From positions 2,399,821-2,463,820 of the forward strand of contig OZ014417.1 in the NCBI GenBank assembly GCA_963965975.1: 64,000 nt of DNA. The letters run 5' to 3'. The notes beneath the pieces were generated by a model, which was not told the DNA's origin, made no database searches, and saw only the letters and a list, made by a program, of their open reading frames with translations. Origin of the DNA: Xestospongia bergquistia (taxonomy: Eukaryota; Porifera; Demospongiae; Haplosclerida; Petrosiidae). Positions 11,940 through 24,900 of this stretch are shown here, one piece after another (within the stretch, counting starts at the first letter, position 1; each line of letters starts with the position of its first letter). Both the position numbers and the translations under genes were made by a program.

Positions 11940-13560
11940 GTATACTGAATGATAAAAATCACTTTTCTCTAGCATGTATCAACCTTAAGATATAACATTG
12001 AGTCAAGGGTTAAATTTAGATTTAACAGAGTATAACTAGCCAGTAAAAAAACTTTAATGTACTGTAGTTTCAATTTAACAATAGCTCATGTGTCATTTCA
12101 ATGTCTATCAATTTAAAGCCCATTTTATAATTTTAATATAATATAGTTGTATACAACTTTAGAGAGTAAACACAGAGTTAACCTCATAAAGTATGATGCA
12201 CATAGCAACCAATGAAAATAATTTTGCTGTGAGTGTTTTTGATTGGGAATGACTGATCTGCATACAAAGCAACTAATGATTTCAATTACCATCTACTAAT
12301 TAACTACAAGTACTATGATGATATTTTTATGTCTGTTTATTAGCATTCTGTAGTCTGTTCATATTTTCTATCAGTTCTTCACATTCTGTGCTGAATGTAA
12401 CATTATCTCTGAAAGTATACTTACAAATGATAATTATAGTTATAATCTTAACAGTTTAACACTATTATTATTTATATAAATCAAATCTTTTTATAAGTAT
12501 GCTGCAAATGTTTGATCAAACATTTTGAGAATAGCTATATGTTTTAAAAGCTATTATTCTTTTAGATTGTTGCTTCCACTGGTTAAGAAAAGAATAAGTT
12601 TTGTCTTAATACCATGTCATTTTATTATTTCACACTCTAACTACTTAGCAATATAAATTCAATATTATATCTTACAAATATAAATCAGAACTAAATAATT
12701 TTTAAAAGCCATGTAGTTTCTTATCAAACACAATTAAAACAGAAACAACACTATAATTGAAAAAATCATCCTGTAATTGTTTTGAAGATATACTGACTTC
12801 AAAGTGAAACAGTGACTAGAGCTTGCATAATTAATAGCAGAGTCAAGGGAAGACTAATAGTTATAGAATGCTAGAAATATAGAAAAGCAAGCTAGTCAGA
12901 AGTTTTAGCATTGTCACTCACACCCATTACTGTACCACTCACAGTTAGGCTTAATGTAGTTCATTGGTTGTTGTATGTATCGTCAGTAAAAAGAGATGAT
13001 ATGATTTCATTTGTCACTCTCAAAGTCACATGCAACAATAAATTAAAACCTTGAAATCAAATATAATCTATATATCAATTATAGGACCACCTAGCACATG
13101 CAGCATGCCAGGTGGAAAAATTCGTGTAATTATTTTTGAAGACAAGGACTCCACAGTTAGGATTGATTAAATTGATTAGCTGCTATATGCATTTAATTTT
13201 ATTTGTTACTTTCAATTTGTCATATACAACAATAGAATAAAACACACAAATGTTTGTTTTGGACAATGTTATGTATACTTCAATGTTAGCATTATTAATT
13301 AAATTATTTCTCCTTTTTATTCTACATATCGAGCAGTTCTATCATAATTTAAAAAGCATGTTTATTTTCATTATTATATTCTAATGTTGTACAGGTATGT
13401 GATAAACAAAGCAACATATATAAATGAAGTGTGTACTTCAACTGCCAATGATGTTTATATTAAGTCATTATGAATTCTATCCAAAAAGAGGACTTTTCAT
13501 GCAAATAAAGATAGATCACAGACAAGCACAAATTAAAATGCTAATTGCTTCTTTTCGCTA
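11940..13560. repeat. Second diverged copy of the duplicated noncoding block
   Basis: Shares order and landmarks with 8,745-9,660 and 53,600-54,370: 'tttctctagcatgtatcaa', 'gtatacaactttagagag', 'ctccttttt', 'gagcagttctat' and 'gacttttcatg'. It also holds about 600 bp around 12,300-12,900 not seen in the other two. No coding exon was recognised inside it. Confidence 0.6.
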
Positions 13561-13573
13561 TAAATAATAGCTT

Positions 13574-13812
13574 ACCTAGCTGTATAACATCATAGTATGA
13601 ATGTGCTTTGCAATAGAGAGAAGAAGGAGAATCTGCACACTATTTTTGATATTTGCTAATACATCAAATAACTATTAAGATATAGGAGATTTAATATGTA
13701 CTCATAAAAGTAGACAAATAATTTATTTGTTCCATACCTTGAATGTCATGTGGATCTAGTCTTGTTTCAATAGTTGGATCTTTGTATGCTATTTCTAGAG
13801 TGATAGTTGACT
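13574..13812 (-). pseudogene. Third, deleted copy (A') of the upstream Death module
   Basis: The linker exon (about 13574-13635) and the exon coding STITLEIAYKDPT (13738-13812, frame read on the minus strand) are present, but the Death-domain exon between them is gone. The sequence jumps at about 13,640 from the linker straight into 'cactatttttgatatttgc', which in copies A and B lies upstream of the Death exon. It is therefore a deletion derivative. Confidence 0.6.
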
Positions 13813-14351
13813 GCAAAAATATTAAAAATATATTATTGAATAGATAATTATCAAATGCAAGTTAAATTTAGAAAGCAAAAATCGATCGTCAAGTTATGAA
13901 ACACATCCAAGAAACTTCAGTGGTAAGTATACAGGACCAGTTCTCAACTTGTACTTTATAATTGTCTGTTTGTATATTAGATGAAGATTTGATAGTTAAT
14001 TTTGAATCATTTGCTAAAACAAGTTTCAACTCTGGGAGGGTACAGTTATTGAGATATTTCCATTAGATGAGCGGCTATCAAATAAACAAAGTAGCATCCA
14101 TTATTGTAACAATATACTGTGTATTGTTCTTGTATTAGAAACCATCTTATTTTGGAAGTGAAAAATGTCTCTCCTGATATTCAAGCTAAAAGTACCTTAT
14201 ATTGTTTGCTACGATATTTAACACTTATAGCAGTAAATTCCACATTAACAATATGTAACTATACTACTAGTGTGATATATTATGTAGTTTAATGACTTAC
14301 ATTCTTTATACCATATACACTGGATATAAAGTTCTGTTTGTCTTTCATCAG

Positions 14352-14718
14352 GTTTGGATTCCTTGTTGATCCCTCAAGTGTTTCAACTGATATAGATCTG
14401 TCTGATATTACATGGAAACCTCATCTCAATCATTTCTTGTCACATATTTTTATTCATCATTCAGGTTGCGCTCTATTACAACCAGTTTATGATAGTCGGA
14501 GGAGGACAGGTGGTTCTCCTTATAAGGAAGGTGGTTTAGACAGCAAGTTTGAGTGTGGTTTTAAATGGTTTTGTAATAGCTATTATTTGAGGCAGAAATC
14601 AACTGAACAAAGTATACTACTCAAATATGAGGAATTAGTAGAGAGATTTAGTTATTTCTGTACAACTTATAATAGAGAATTAGCTGTATTGTGTAATACA
14701 ATACTACAAACAGTTTAA
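14352..14718 (+). CDS. depdc5: DEPDC5 C-terminal exon, detached copy with open frame
   Basis: After a good acceptor (ttcatcag at 14344-14351) a frame of 121 codons runs to TAA at 14716-14718. It starts FGFLVDPSS, matching the conserved RFGF motif near the C-terminus of animal DEPDC5. It continues with a histidine-rich stretch (FIHHSGCALLQP) and ends in the helical tail EELVERFSYFC...LAVLCNTIL, which matches the human tail region (ADRLLKDFTDFC...). The first G completes a split codon, giving intron phase 2. The penultimate DEPDC5 exons are not found upstream within 6 kb; only the middle-exon fragment at 6,340-7,470 precedes it. It is thus probably the last exon of a deleted DEPDC5 copy, though its frame is still open. 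It faces the Roc-Death gene tail-to-tail. Confidence 0.6.
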
Positions 14719-14719
14719 C

Positions 14720-15479
14720 AATGATTATTTTTACAATGTTTTTTGTAATATTAATGACATCATTAAAAATAATAACAAAATTGTGCTTTTATAAAATAAT
14801 GGAAAATTAGCTATATTGTGTAATGAGATATTAAAGATGAATACAGTCTAATAATGTTTATAATGAACTAAAAATAACAATTTTAATTCAAAAAGAATAT
14901 GGGAGAAATATAGTCTAGGAAGAAAGCAGTATCCTGTATAAATATGAGAATAATAATTTATATATAAAGTTGTCAATTTACTGTAGTAGCAAACAGCCTA
15001 AGATGACAGCGATCAAAATGTGATTACCTAGAGTAATGGACACATAAGTGAAGAATCGTATGAAATCAAAACTTATATCAGTTAGTATGATGTTTTCATT
15101 TAACATAAGGTACTTTTAGGCACATATTACCTTTAATTTAGCAATATGTCTCACTGAAATAATTATCCTAGTAATAGATATGTCATGTTAATAGCTGTAT
15201 AAGTAGTTGTGTCAGGAGGAAAAGGTGTTATTGATACTTTTAGGATATGTGTTATGGCTTTTAATGTCCAGCTGAGAAAGCCAGTTATTAGTCTAAACAC
15301 ATTCCATGTGTCTGATACATAAGGACAGACTGATGATCACCATATACAGTTGATTTGATCACTAGTGCTAATATTCAATGTGAGACAGGGCACTCAAGTT
15401 TGACTGATAATGTAGTATCATTTTTAAACATAACTCTGTAAATGCATTTCATGGATATCATTATACTGCTGTACTGTAA
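14720..15479. other. Intergenic, nothing recognised
   Basis: AT-rich sequence after the DEPDC5 terminal exon, with no supported exon, repeat family or RNA gene seen. Possible polyadenylation-type signals are too common in this composition to call. Confidence 0.4.
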
Positions 15480-15730
15480 ACATTACCCCCATCAATTATT
15501 TCTTTTAATTGGAGTGCTTCTTTTCATTTTAAAAGCAATATCCTCTTTATTCTTCTCCACAGCATCCACTAACTCCTCCCATGTTGGCTGGCTGGTATGA
15601 TTATCTATCCAATAGTCAAGACAGTCTTCTAATACTAAGTTATACTAATCATTTCTGCTTTGCTTTACCTTCATTCTCTCAGTATGAGGGATCCGTAAGT
15701 GCTGTGCCAATGATTCCCAATAGAGAGATG
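15480..15730 (-). pseudogene. Degenerate Death-domain exon
   Basis: On the minus strand, YWESLAQHLRIPHTERMK is followed by an in-frame TAG and then YNLVLEDCLDYWIDNHTSQP and TWEELVDAVEKN. The pattern matches the third Death exon of the large gene (SEWCTLARALDIPFKERRK ... LDYWITHHPNQPSLEELTRAVEKC). The stop sits where that exon has HDWVLEE. This looks like the last remains of a neighbouring paralogue's 3' end, in the same tail-to-tail position to a DEPDC5 terminal exon as the copy at 48,969-49,271. Confidence 0.6.
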
Positions 15731-17338
15731 GTTAAAATTTAAATAGATTCACCAATAGATCAAAGGCAGTATCAACATTAGAAAAAAGTAAGAATATACA
15801 AAAGTAAAAAATATTAATATGCTAATTTTACCTCTAGCATTACACTCATTTCTACTAATATGTGAATCTATGTTTCCTTCTCTTTTTAAAATGTCTAGGT
15901 ACAGGGGAGTACCCTAGCAATTACAATTTGGAGAATTTGTATAGTGCTTGCCAAAATTTGACTTAATTCTAATTATCATTCATGGTCAGTTGATTTTCTT
16001 TTACTTTGATAAGTAAATACAACATCTAGACCATCCTCCTTTATAGTTTGAATTTGTCTGGTTATACTAAGAAGTAGCCTCAGTTTCTATAATTATGTTA
16101 ATTATAAAAGTGACAAAGTCGGCAGACCTCATTAAGATAGAAAAGTTGGGATGCTATTTAAATGAAAAATATATTATATAATATTAGGATCCACAATTTG
16201 TAATGAGTTATTGTAATAGAGTTTGTGTAGTTGTTAATAGTCAATGCCACACACATTATGGTTAAACTAGTACTTGCCATGCCATGCATTTGCCATCGTC
16301 ATCTGGATTAAGAATAGTTATGATTATAAGTCTGCAGACACTGTTCCCTATTTTGTTAATGATAACAATGTTGATATACAGTTTACTTTACATAATGTCA
16401 CACCCGCATAAAACAAAGCGGTATATGCAAACTCACTCAACATTATTACATTAAATGGATCACTCACTACACTTGAATTTTTTGTTTTAAATTTATCTTA
16501 AAGTGTTTGTCAATGGAATACTATACTAACTGTAAATTGTATGCTAAGGAGTTTAGTGTGTAGGGTTATTGTTTAGGATTTAGATTTCAATGCAAACAAT
16601 GATTTTAGGAAAACTTTTCATTGAAACATTGGTTCAAATATATAGCAACAACCTATGCACAAAACTAATAGTTGAACCACAGGGCTGATGCATGCATACT
16701 CTCATAAATAGCTTTGCATGATTACTGGAAAACACAATTCATACATATGCATATTTGCCTCTTACCATATAGTAATGTAACATGGACATTAATATTGTAG
16801 TAGGACCTTGTATATTAACGTAAAACTCCACAAGATCTTCTGTTTTATCCAGACCTCCTGATCTTATTCACCTTTTGAGCCTTTTTATGATATCCTCCTA
16901 ACTCTATTGTCTCAATATTCTTCATAATAGTTTGAGGAGTCACTTGATGAGATTTGAGTTGTACACCAACTTCAGAATGTGCTGTCCAATGCAATATCAC
17001 CTCGAGCTCCCCTATTAATCATGTGATTACACTATCATTAATTACCTAATATAAACTACTGGACATACACTTGAATGGCTGCTGAGACAATTTTGTATAC
17101 TACAAATTGGTTAATGGTTTGTTCTTGTAATTGCATTAGCTATAGTTTCAAACCTTTAAATATTGTATATAATATACTATATATTGTCTTTGGTGCAACA
17201 TTTGAAGACCTAATGCTTTACTTCTGATATTACAATTATTATTTTACTAATAGGGACAAAATTAATTAATAAAATTAGTGTTCACTTAAATAGTAAAATA
17301 GTTTATTACTGTTTAATTAACATTTCACATTCCAAGAG
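15731..17338. other. Intergenic region, one doubtful minus-strand frame
   Basis: Mostly AT-rich sequence with no clear gene. At about 16,820-17,020 the minus strand has an open stretch reading WTAHSEVGVQLKSHQVTP with no recognisable family and no paired splice sites that I trust. It may be a fossil exon. Nothing else is supported. Confidence 0.35.
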
Positions 17339-18913
17339 TCATTTTCCTATAAATTTATTTAATAATGGTATTGTCTGGATAACCTTATCTGCCACTACAA
17401 GGAGACATAAGTGAATACATAGTTCATTATGGTATGATTTACCTGGCATATATCCAAAGTAGTTAAGACCCACAAGCAAGAAAATTACAAACATAAGGAC
17501 AATTAGTCCTGTCAATGCTATTATGAAAGATAAAAGATTTCAAATAAGCTATAGTACCCTCTAATAAAAATTCAGTAAACTGTTACACATACCATTTATA
17601 GCTTCAATTAACCAAAGAATCCATAACAAAAGTGCAAGAAGAATTAGTAAAAAAGAGGCAACAGCTACTGGTGCAGCATAATCTGTAATGTGTCACAAAA
17701 TCAGAAAGATATAAGATAAGTGTGTACCTTGAGTCATTTTCCAAACAAAGTGTTGTTTTCGTGGGATTACTACATCTATTAAAAATAATAAAACCACACT
17801 AACTCAATCATTGAAAAACATACCATTACTAAATGTCATATATGTGTGGTTGTTGTAAGAATTTCTAAATATGACATATGATCCATAACCATCACAATCA
17901 CTAGTCTTCCACTTCATTATAAAATGAACTGGAACTGGTTCATTCTTTAGAGTTACCTGAAAATTATGGGATAAAAAGGAGCTAATTATAAATAATGTTT
18001 ACATTATTAACACAATTGTTTTCACAAATATTCCAACATCCAGCAGGCTCTACTTTCAGGATTATGTTCTCACTCCCAATAATTATCTCTTCAGTCAATG
18101 ATGCGTTGTCATTTGGTTTCCAACCATTATTCATTTCCTAAATTTTGATTCAACAAATGACTTTATATTTTCATTGAATTAAATAGGAATACCTTGATTT
18201 CTCCAATTGGTATATTATTTGGAAAAATGATAGCTCGAATTTTAAAGCAAGGATCAATGGCTTCACTATTAGGCTGTTGTCTGTAAAAGACAATGTTATA
18301 GGTTTGGTTAATATAATCAGACCCAATGTATATGACTGCAATATGACATAGTTCAGACATCTGAAATGTAATAAATGTAGAATTTATCTCTGCTTTTCCT
18401 CGTAATATTTTCATTTCTCCCTCATGACTGTAGTGAAGAACAGCAAGTGACTCAGCCACTTCTTGTCTAGTTACAACTGCATTATGTTTTAGTGTAATAG
18501 TAACTGCTTTTTGAAGCCTTTCGTTAGCTATTATGTTATATGTTGGTGAAAGAAGTTTATATCCTTTGGGGACTTCCAAGTGGTGATAATATTCAACTGA
18601 TAGAAAAATGTCAACTTGTTGTCCCTTTGGAAAGGAGTCAGCAGAAATATTCATAAGAAAACTTGAGTCACCCCATTGAAGTGAGTATGGATATCCTCCA
18701 ATTATTCTTTCATGAATATCTAGGTTGTTTGTAGGAATGTCTGTAAGAATGTAAAAAAAATTTCTGTATTAAGTAGCCTACAAGTTATGCATATATACAT
18801 AAAAAAGCAGTATTAATAAAAATTCAATTATCTACCTTCTTTCACATTTACAATGCCAAATATTGTGCCTATTACAACTGCAATAAATAGAAATGAGACT
18901 CCATTCACGTATC
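17339..18913 (-). CDS. Membrane-spanning ZU5-like C-terminal part of the giant gene
   Basis: Exon 18836-18913 holds a helix (SFLFIAVVIGTIFGIV). Exon 18193-18740 holds a ZU5-like domain: YPYSLQWGDSSFLMNISADS, then the family-like GYKLLSPTYNIIANERLQKA, VTITLKHNA and LAVLHYSHEGEM. Exons 18003-18137 and 17824-17956 add a Cys-rich part (CWNICENNC; SDCDGYG). Two further helices follow: ASFLLILLALLLWILWLI (17593-17682) and LTGLIVLMFVIFLLVGL (17443-17517). Five N-glycosylation sequons (NIS, NST, NQT, NAS, NHT) fall between the first and second helix, suggesting that this part is outside the cell or luminal, whereas ZU5 domains in UNC5, PIDD and ankyrins are cytosolic. The end is LLNKFIGK and stop. 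Confidence 0.72.
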
Positions 18914-21900
18914 CTGTACAATATATACAAATTAAGGACAATATAATAAAGGTAATTATACATTAAGCCCTGACTATTGTCTTACTTTAGCAGGCCACCT
19001 TATGTCAGTTATCGTTTAGTATGTAGGTTTTATTGGTGATCAAAATATTTGATACATTTCCATCAATGCATAGAACAACTAAAATTGGTGTGGTTTAAAC
19101 TTGATGGTTTATTAAAATCTTTCTTATAATAAATCATAATGGGAGGGAAACAATAGCTTTAAGGGTTATGTGCAAAGCCAATACTTGAACCACCCAGGCA
19201 AGTTTGGTACCCACTCTAGTGATTAACAAAATGGTGAATCAGGGAATAGTAGAAGTGAGAATAGACAACATCTGAAAACTAAAAAATAAAAAAATATCTT
19301 GAATAAAATTCCTCAAAAGGATTATTACAAGTGCTCCAGCGAAACTATCATTTTGATTTTACTGTATAGTGAAGATGCTTTGTCCAAGGATTCTAAAATG
19401 CTATTTTCTATCTATGTCAAGTGAATTAATAAGGCTATAATAATTAATCTATAGGTTAGTATGGTTGAATTCATTCCTTTTAGTTGATCATGTTAGTAAA
19501 GAGGAGTTCTATTAAACCCAACTAGCCTCCTCTAAATCATGTAGGATAACATGAACAAGATAACACATATATCATACACATCATTAAATATAATGATGCT
19601 TACGTATAAAATTGGATCTTTCCTCTTGAAGCATTCTTTTCTTAGAGCTCTCTTCTTTAGACACTTCTATAAATACAATAGATGGAACACATTTATTCAT
19701 TTTATACTTACCCAATTGTTCCAAATTTTCTTCTTGCAGTTTTCTTTTCTTGGAGCTATCTTTCTTTAAAGAATCATGAACTTCTTGACTGTCTGTAATG
19801 TTTAAAAAATTAAAATTTAATGCACAAACACACCAACAATAATTAAATCATTAATTATTACATGAATATACACATAGATTATACAATGAGGTAAAGGTTT
19901 CTACTGAATTTATCAAACCAAGCACCAAAAGTGCAAGGTTTGATAACTTCAAACTTCAAGCTCAAGAAACTGAGACGTTTGGTAAACAAATAAATGCAAA
20001 GCTGAAGCAACTACATAAACAATCTCCTATGTTATTCTTAGTTTATCCTAACATGTCGAACTAAATTTACTTGTTCATGTCTAATATTATTAATAGCCTT
20101 AGTTAGAGAGATAATAATTTCTTAATTACTACCTCTCTAAGTAAGGATGTAAACAATTATTATAATTGAAACTGGTATGCATTTGATAAACTATAAGCAT
20201 GAAAGCTAAATTACATAAAATGACATGAATTACTTAACAAATACAATAACAACAGCAATTAATAACACTATTATGCCTAAAACAACAAAATAAAAACAAT
20301 AGTTATTACATGTAATACCTTGACTGGATCTAATAGTGTCACATTTTTCAACAGCTCTTGTCAATTCTTCTAATGATGGCTGATTAGGATGGTGAGTTAT
20401 CCAATAATCTAAGGTTTCTTCCAAAACCCAGTCATGGTTTTTGCTTTCCTTATATGATGCTGTTAATTTCCTTCTCTCTTTAAAAGGGATATCAAGAGCT
20501 CTAGCTAAAGTACACCACTCAGATGACTTGAATTTGTGTTCTTCAAGGAACAAGAAAGCTTCATTGACTTTAAGCTCTGCATTAAAAGGAAAATGATCTT
20601 CAAATTTATGTACACATAACTATTATAATTAACTGCAAACAGAATACACTAACACATGCTCATTTGTTATGCAAAATAATTGGCTTTTGAAAGTCATAAA
20701 GTACTTTCAAGATTATAAACGTAGATGAGTATGTTCATCTCATTGGTTAGCCTTTCACTTAGACACATAGCAAAGGAAAGAATAGCTTGGCAACTACTGT
20801 TTATATGCAACTAGTCACTGGATGTTGGAATTAATGAGGAAGTTATGGGTCAGATTCTTAACAACAATGTTATCATATTTATACTAAGATAATTATTAAT
20901 GATTAATTAGTGCCTTTATAGTGAACATTGTCTACTAGAGCAGACAAGATGAAACTTGTCAGTTTATCTAATGTGTACTTGATTTGCCTCAATTCCCATA
21001 ACAGCTCATGCTGATTCAAAAGCTATGTACATTATCTTTGAACAGGCTTCATGAGACTTTCATTCTGTTATTGTCTATTTTGTTATGTGCTACGTAAATA
21101 CCATACAATGTTCAGTCATAACAATGGAATTTTGATGTAATAATTACTTGTTTCCCAGATATTTGGAAAATTAAGTATATCTGAAAAAAGCAGTTACTAG
21201 GCATTCTTTATTCTTTCATTGGCTATAATAGTTAACAAACATGGAGAAGGGCAATAAACATGGAGAAGGGCAATGCATATTAAATATTCAGAAATTTTCA
21301 CCGACTCTCCTGGATTAAAATGCTTATCAAATCTGCTATACAGTTGTAAAGTCACAAAAGTACTTACCTGGAGTATTCTGTTGCTTAGCATCTTGGTGTT
21401 TCAATGACTTGTATATCTCCATAGCTACAGCTTTATTCTGAACTAGTGGTCCTTTAACAACATCTACAATTACTTTCCACGTGACAGGAGTACATTGACC
21501 ATCCATTTCAATCCACTTCTGAAGGACATAATCAAGTTTTGTTTGATTAGACTTGTTAGACTCAGCCAAACCATCAAGGTCATTATTACTTACACCAAGA
21601 TCTAAGCCAATACCACGCCATGATGCATCAATACAAACTAGTTTTGTTAAAACTTCAAGTTTATCAGGCTTGTAATCTAGAAAAGGAGAAAGCAGTTGAT
21701 TATGTAATGTTAATACTGCATACTTACATAATTGAGGAATATCACTCATATCTTCATTGATTAACTCTGCTTCCTTTGCACAAACTCTATCTTTATTCCC
21801 TGTAAATAAAACAAAAATGATAAGATCGTAAATATGTATTTTGAAAAAAATGTATAGCAAATACTTCCAAGGATAATTATTTAATTTAAAAGTACAATAA

Positions 21901-24900
21901 TATATAGAAGGAAATATGGTAGAAAAACATTGGAGAACATAGACATAAAGTAGATTTTAATGAAATCAATGTGCTAAACGACTACTTAACAACAACTATT
22001 ATAACTTGAGATAGAAGATATCCTCAAAGACCATCTACATTAGGAAGGTTACTGCTTCTTTAAAAAATTTTAAAACGTCATGATGCAATATGGAAAATAT
22101 GTTCACTACTTGTTCTGATTACTATATCACACCCAAATAAGAGAAAAATGTTTCATAAACTAATGAAACACAATTTCCAATTTTCCAATTTTTCTCTCTC
22201 TAAATTTACCTGCTATATGTTAACTACATCCAATAACATGATTATACATACTTGCAAGACTTTTGACTTAATTTTTGTAATTATATAGTGCTAACATAAC
22301 TATAGAATATTATCTATCAAAGTAAGGAGTCATATAGTAGTAGACAAATTATCTAGACCATATACAACTATAAGCTAAATATTTATACATATAGCTATAT
22401 AGAAATTCCATAATATTAATTTCTTGTGAGTGACAAGATAACACCATATAAACAGTAAAGAACAATTGCACCAAATTTCGTACTATATACTCTTCCTTTT
22501 GTATTACCATCAATAACAACAATCATGATGACACATACATGGGATCATTTAATATAAGAAAATTGTAATCAATCATGACTTCAATGAGGTTAAAATGATC
22601 ACATATGATACTAATATACACAAATATCAAAAGGTATAAGCTTACTTTGTCTTTTGACTTTTCTTTGCTCAATTCGTATATGCTTCAAGGACTCCTGTAT
22701 AGTAGTAGCTACATCTACCTTCTGAACAACAGGACCTTTTACAACCTGAATGATCTTCTTCCATGTTACAGGTGTAGGTTTGGTGTCAATCCACTTCTGC
22801 AGAACTTCTGTTAGTTTGTTTATAGATGCTTTTTCACAGTTTCTCAGGCCCTCAATAAAGTTTTCTTCAACTCCAAGTTGTGTGCCAAGCAGCTCCCATT
22901 TAGAACTAATAGGTGCTAATAGTTCAACAAGATGACGTAGTTCTGGTCTTTTACCTGTAGTTACAATAATAACATTAGTAAATAATTAGATCACATACTT
23001 GGATTGCTCTTCAAAGAAGAAATCCATGACATTTGTGGAGAGATTTTGACACAGTCACCATCAGGCAAATTACACTGAAGCTCAAAGCATTGCTGTTTTA
23101 AATTAGCAAGATGGCGAGGCTGCTTACCACAAGGACAATAAAAAGCAATATCTAATTTCATTTCTCTACCAATGTTCCGCCTCTTCTTGGTCTCCTTGAT
23201 AGCATTTTCAATGGCTTCCTTGACTTCAGCCTGATCTTCACGACATTCACAGTGGATCTCAAACCAATCTGAAGATTCTACCAAACAAACCCTTCCCAGC
23301 AAATCGTTGTTGCACAATATAATAGCATTGGAGTACATCTTGGGAGTAAACTTAGTGTCAAGTTCCCATGAAAAGTCATTATAGAGTCCATCGTCATCAT
23401 GATCAGTGATATAATCTTCACTTGAAAGGAGGTTGGCTATCATAGCACAAAAGAAGCCAACTGGTGCACCATTTTTAAAGTAGAAAAGTAATGGAGTGCT
23501 GCCAAAGCTTAAAAATGTAGCCGCCAAAGGATCAATTAAGGGCAACAAGGCAGGCATAAAATATTTGCCATTGGGCAATTTTGCTGCTATCAGAAGATGT
23601 ACAAAGACATTCATTAAGTCACGCTTGAAAATTGGATATATGTTGGATATTTCAGTAAACTTCCGAAGCTTAACTTGAGATAAACCCTCACTAGAAATGA
23701 CACCATGCTTGGACATTTCTTGCAAAGTGAGTAGTCCTCCACTGACACTATCTCCACTGCGTACTTTACAAAGTAGAACCATCAGCTCATTCACTACCTG
23801 GATGAGACTGTAAGGATCAATGAAAACAAGATCAGTCACTTCTGGATAGTAAAGAATAGAATTAATAACATGCAAATAGTTCAAAGCACTTTCAATTTCA
23901 TCTTCCAAAATTAAATCTTTACCAAAAGACTTGCACTCTTCCAATGTGAGTATACCACAAGAATTACAAGCTTTATGACGAAGGAGAATTTCATAACCAT
24001 ACCAGAATAGTGGAATGTCAACTTCAAAAGCATTTGTACTTAATTTGTCACGGATCTCCTTAATAACATCATCTTCAAAGTCTCCTTTTGAAGCATTACG
24101 ACCATCGACTTCATACGGAATTATATTAAGGCCAGCATTTTGACAAAGCAAATTATCTGCTATCCCTTGAAAAATTTGATTTAATCGAGTGTATTTATCT
24201 TCAATGCTTTCAATATTTTTTCCTTCCTTTTTGAGCTGGTCATATTCATCTCGATGAGTAGCAATGGTCATCACATGCACTTTTGATGGTGATTTATCTG
24301 CAGGTTTAGGAAGACTGTTGTTACCACTAGTAAATGCCAGTTGTTGTTTGTTTAAACTCACCATACTTATGAGACGTCTTAGAAGAGTCTCAATTGATAT
24401 TGAGTGCTCGCTCACTTTGTAATTCCTGCCACCTTCACAACGGAATTCACAAGAAGACTGGGCAGAAAGGTTATCTGCTAAACTGATAACTAACATAAGG
24501 ATTGATGTATAAGGTATAAAAGCTTGTAAGATCTGCTGAAATTGGATTTGACCCCCAGAATCAATAAAGTAAAGCCACTCTTCACAGAGTGTTAATTTTT
24601 CATCCCTGTTAGATGCTTCATTAAGAATTTTTGACAACTCCTTTACTACAGCATCATCTTGATCGGTGTTTGCACTTGGGCGACTAATATTATGATCTGG
24701 CTCTTGTGATTTTGTGCTTCTATCGTTGAGACTGTCATTATGAAACTCCTTTACTGCACCATCATCAATTTTATCAGTGTTTTCACCTGGGGTGCTAACA
24801 TGTTGATCCAAATCTCCTCCTTCAATATTATGACCCGGCTCTTGTAATTCCGTGCTTCCAAAATTGAGGCTGCCATTTTGTGCTTCATTGGTGTTGTTGG

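Noticed and set aside
22605-22935. Plus-strand frames over the second Death exon
   Set aside because: They are antisense shadows of the minus-strand exon 22,646-22,954.
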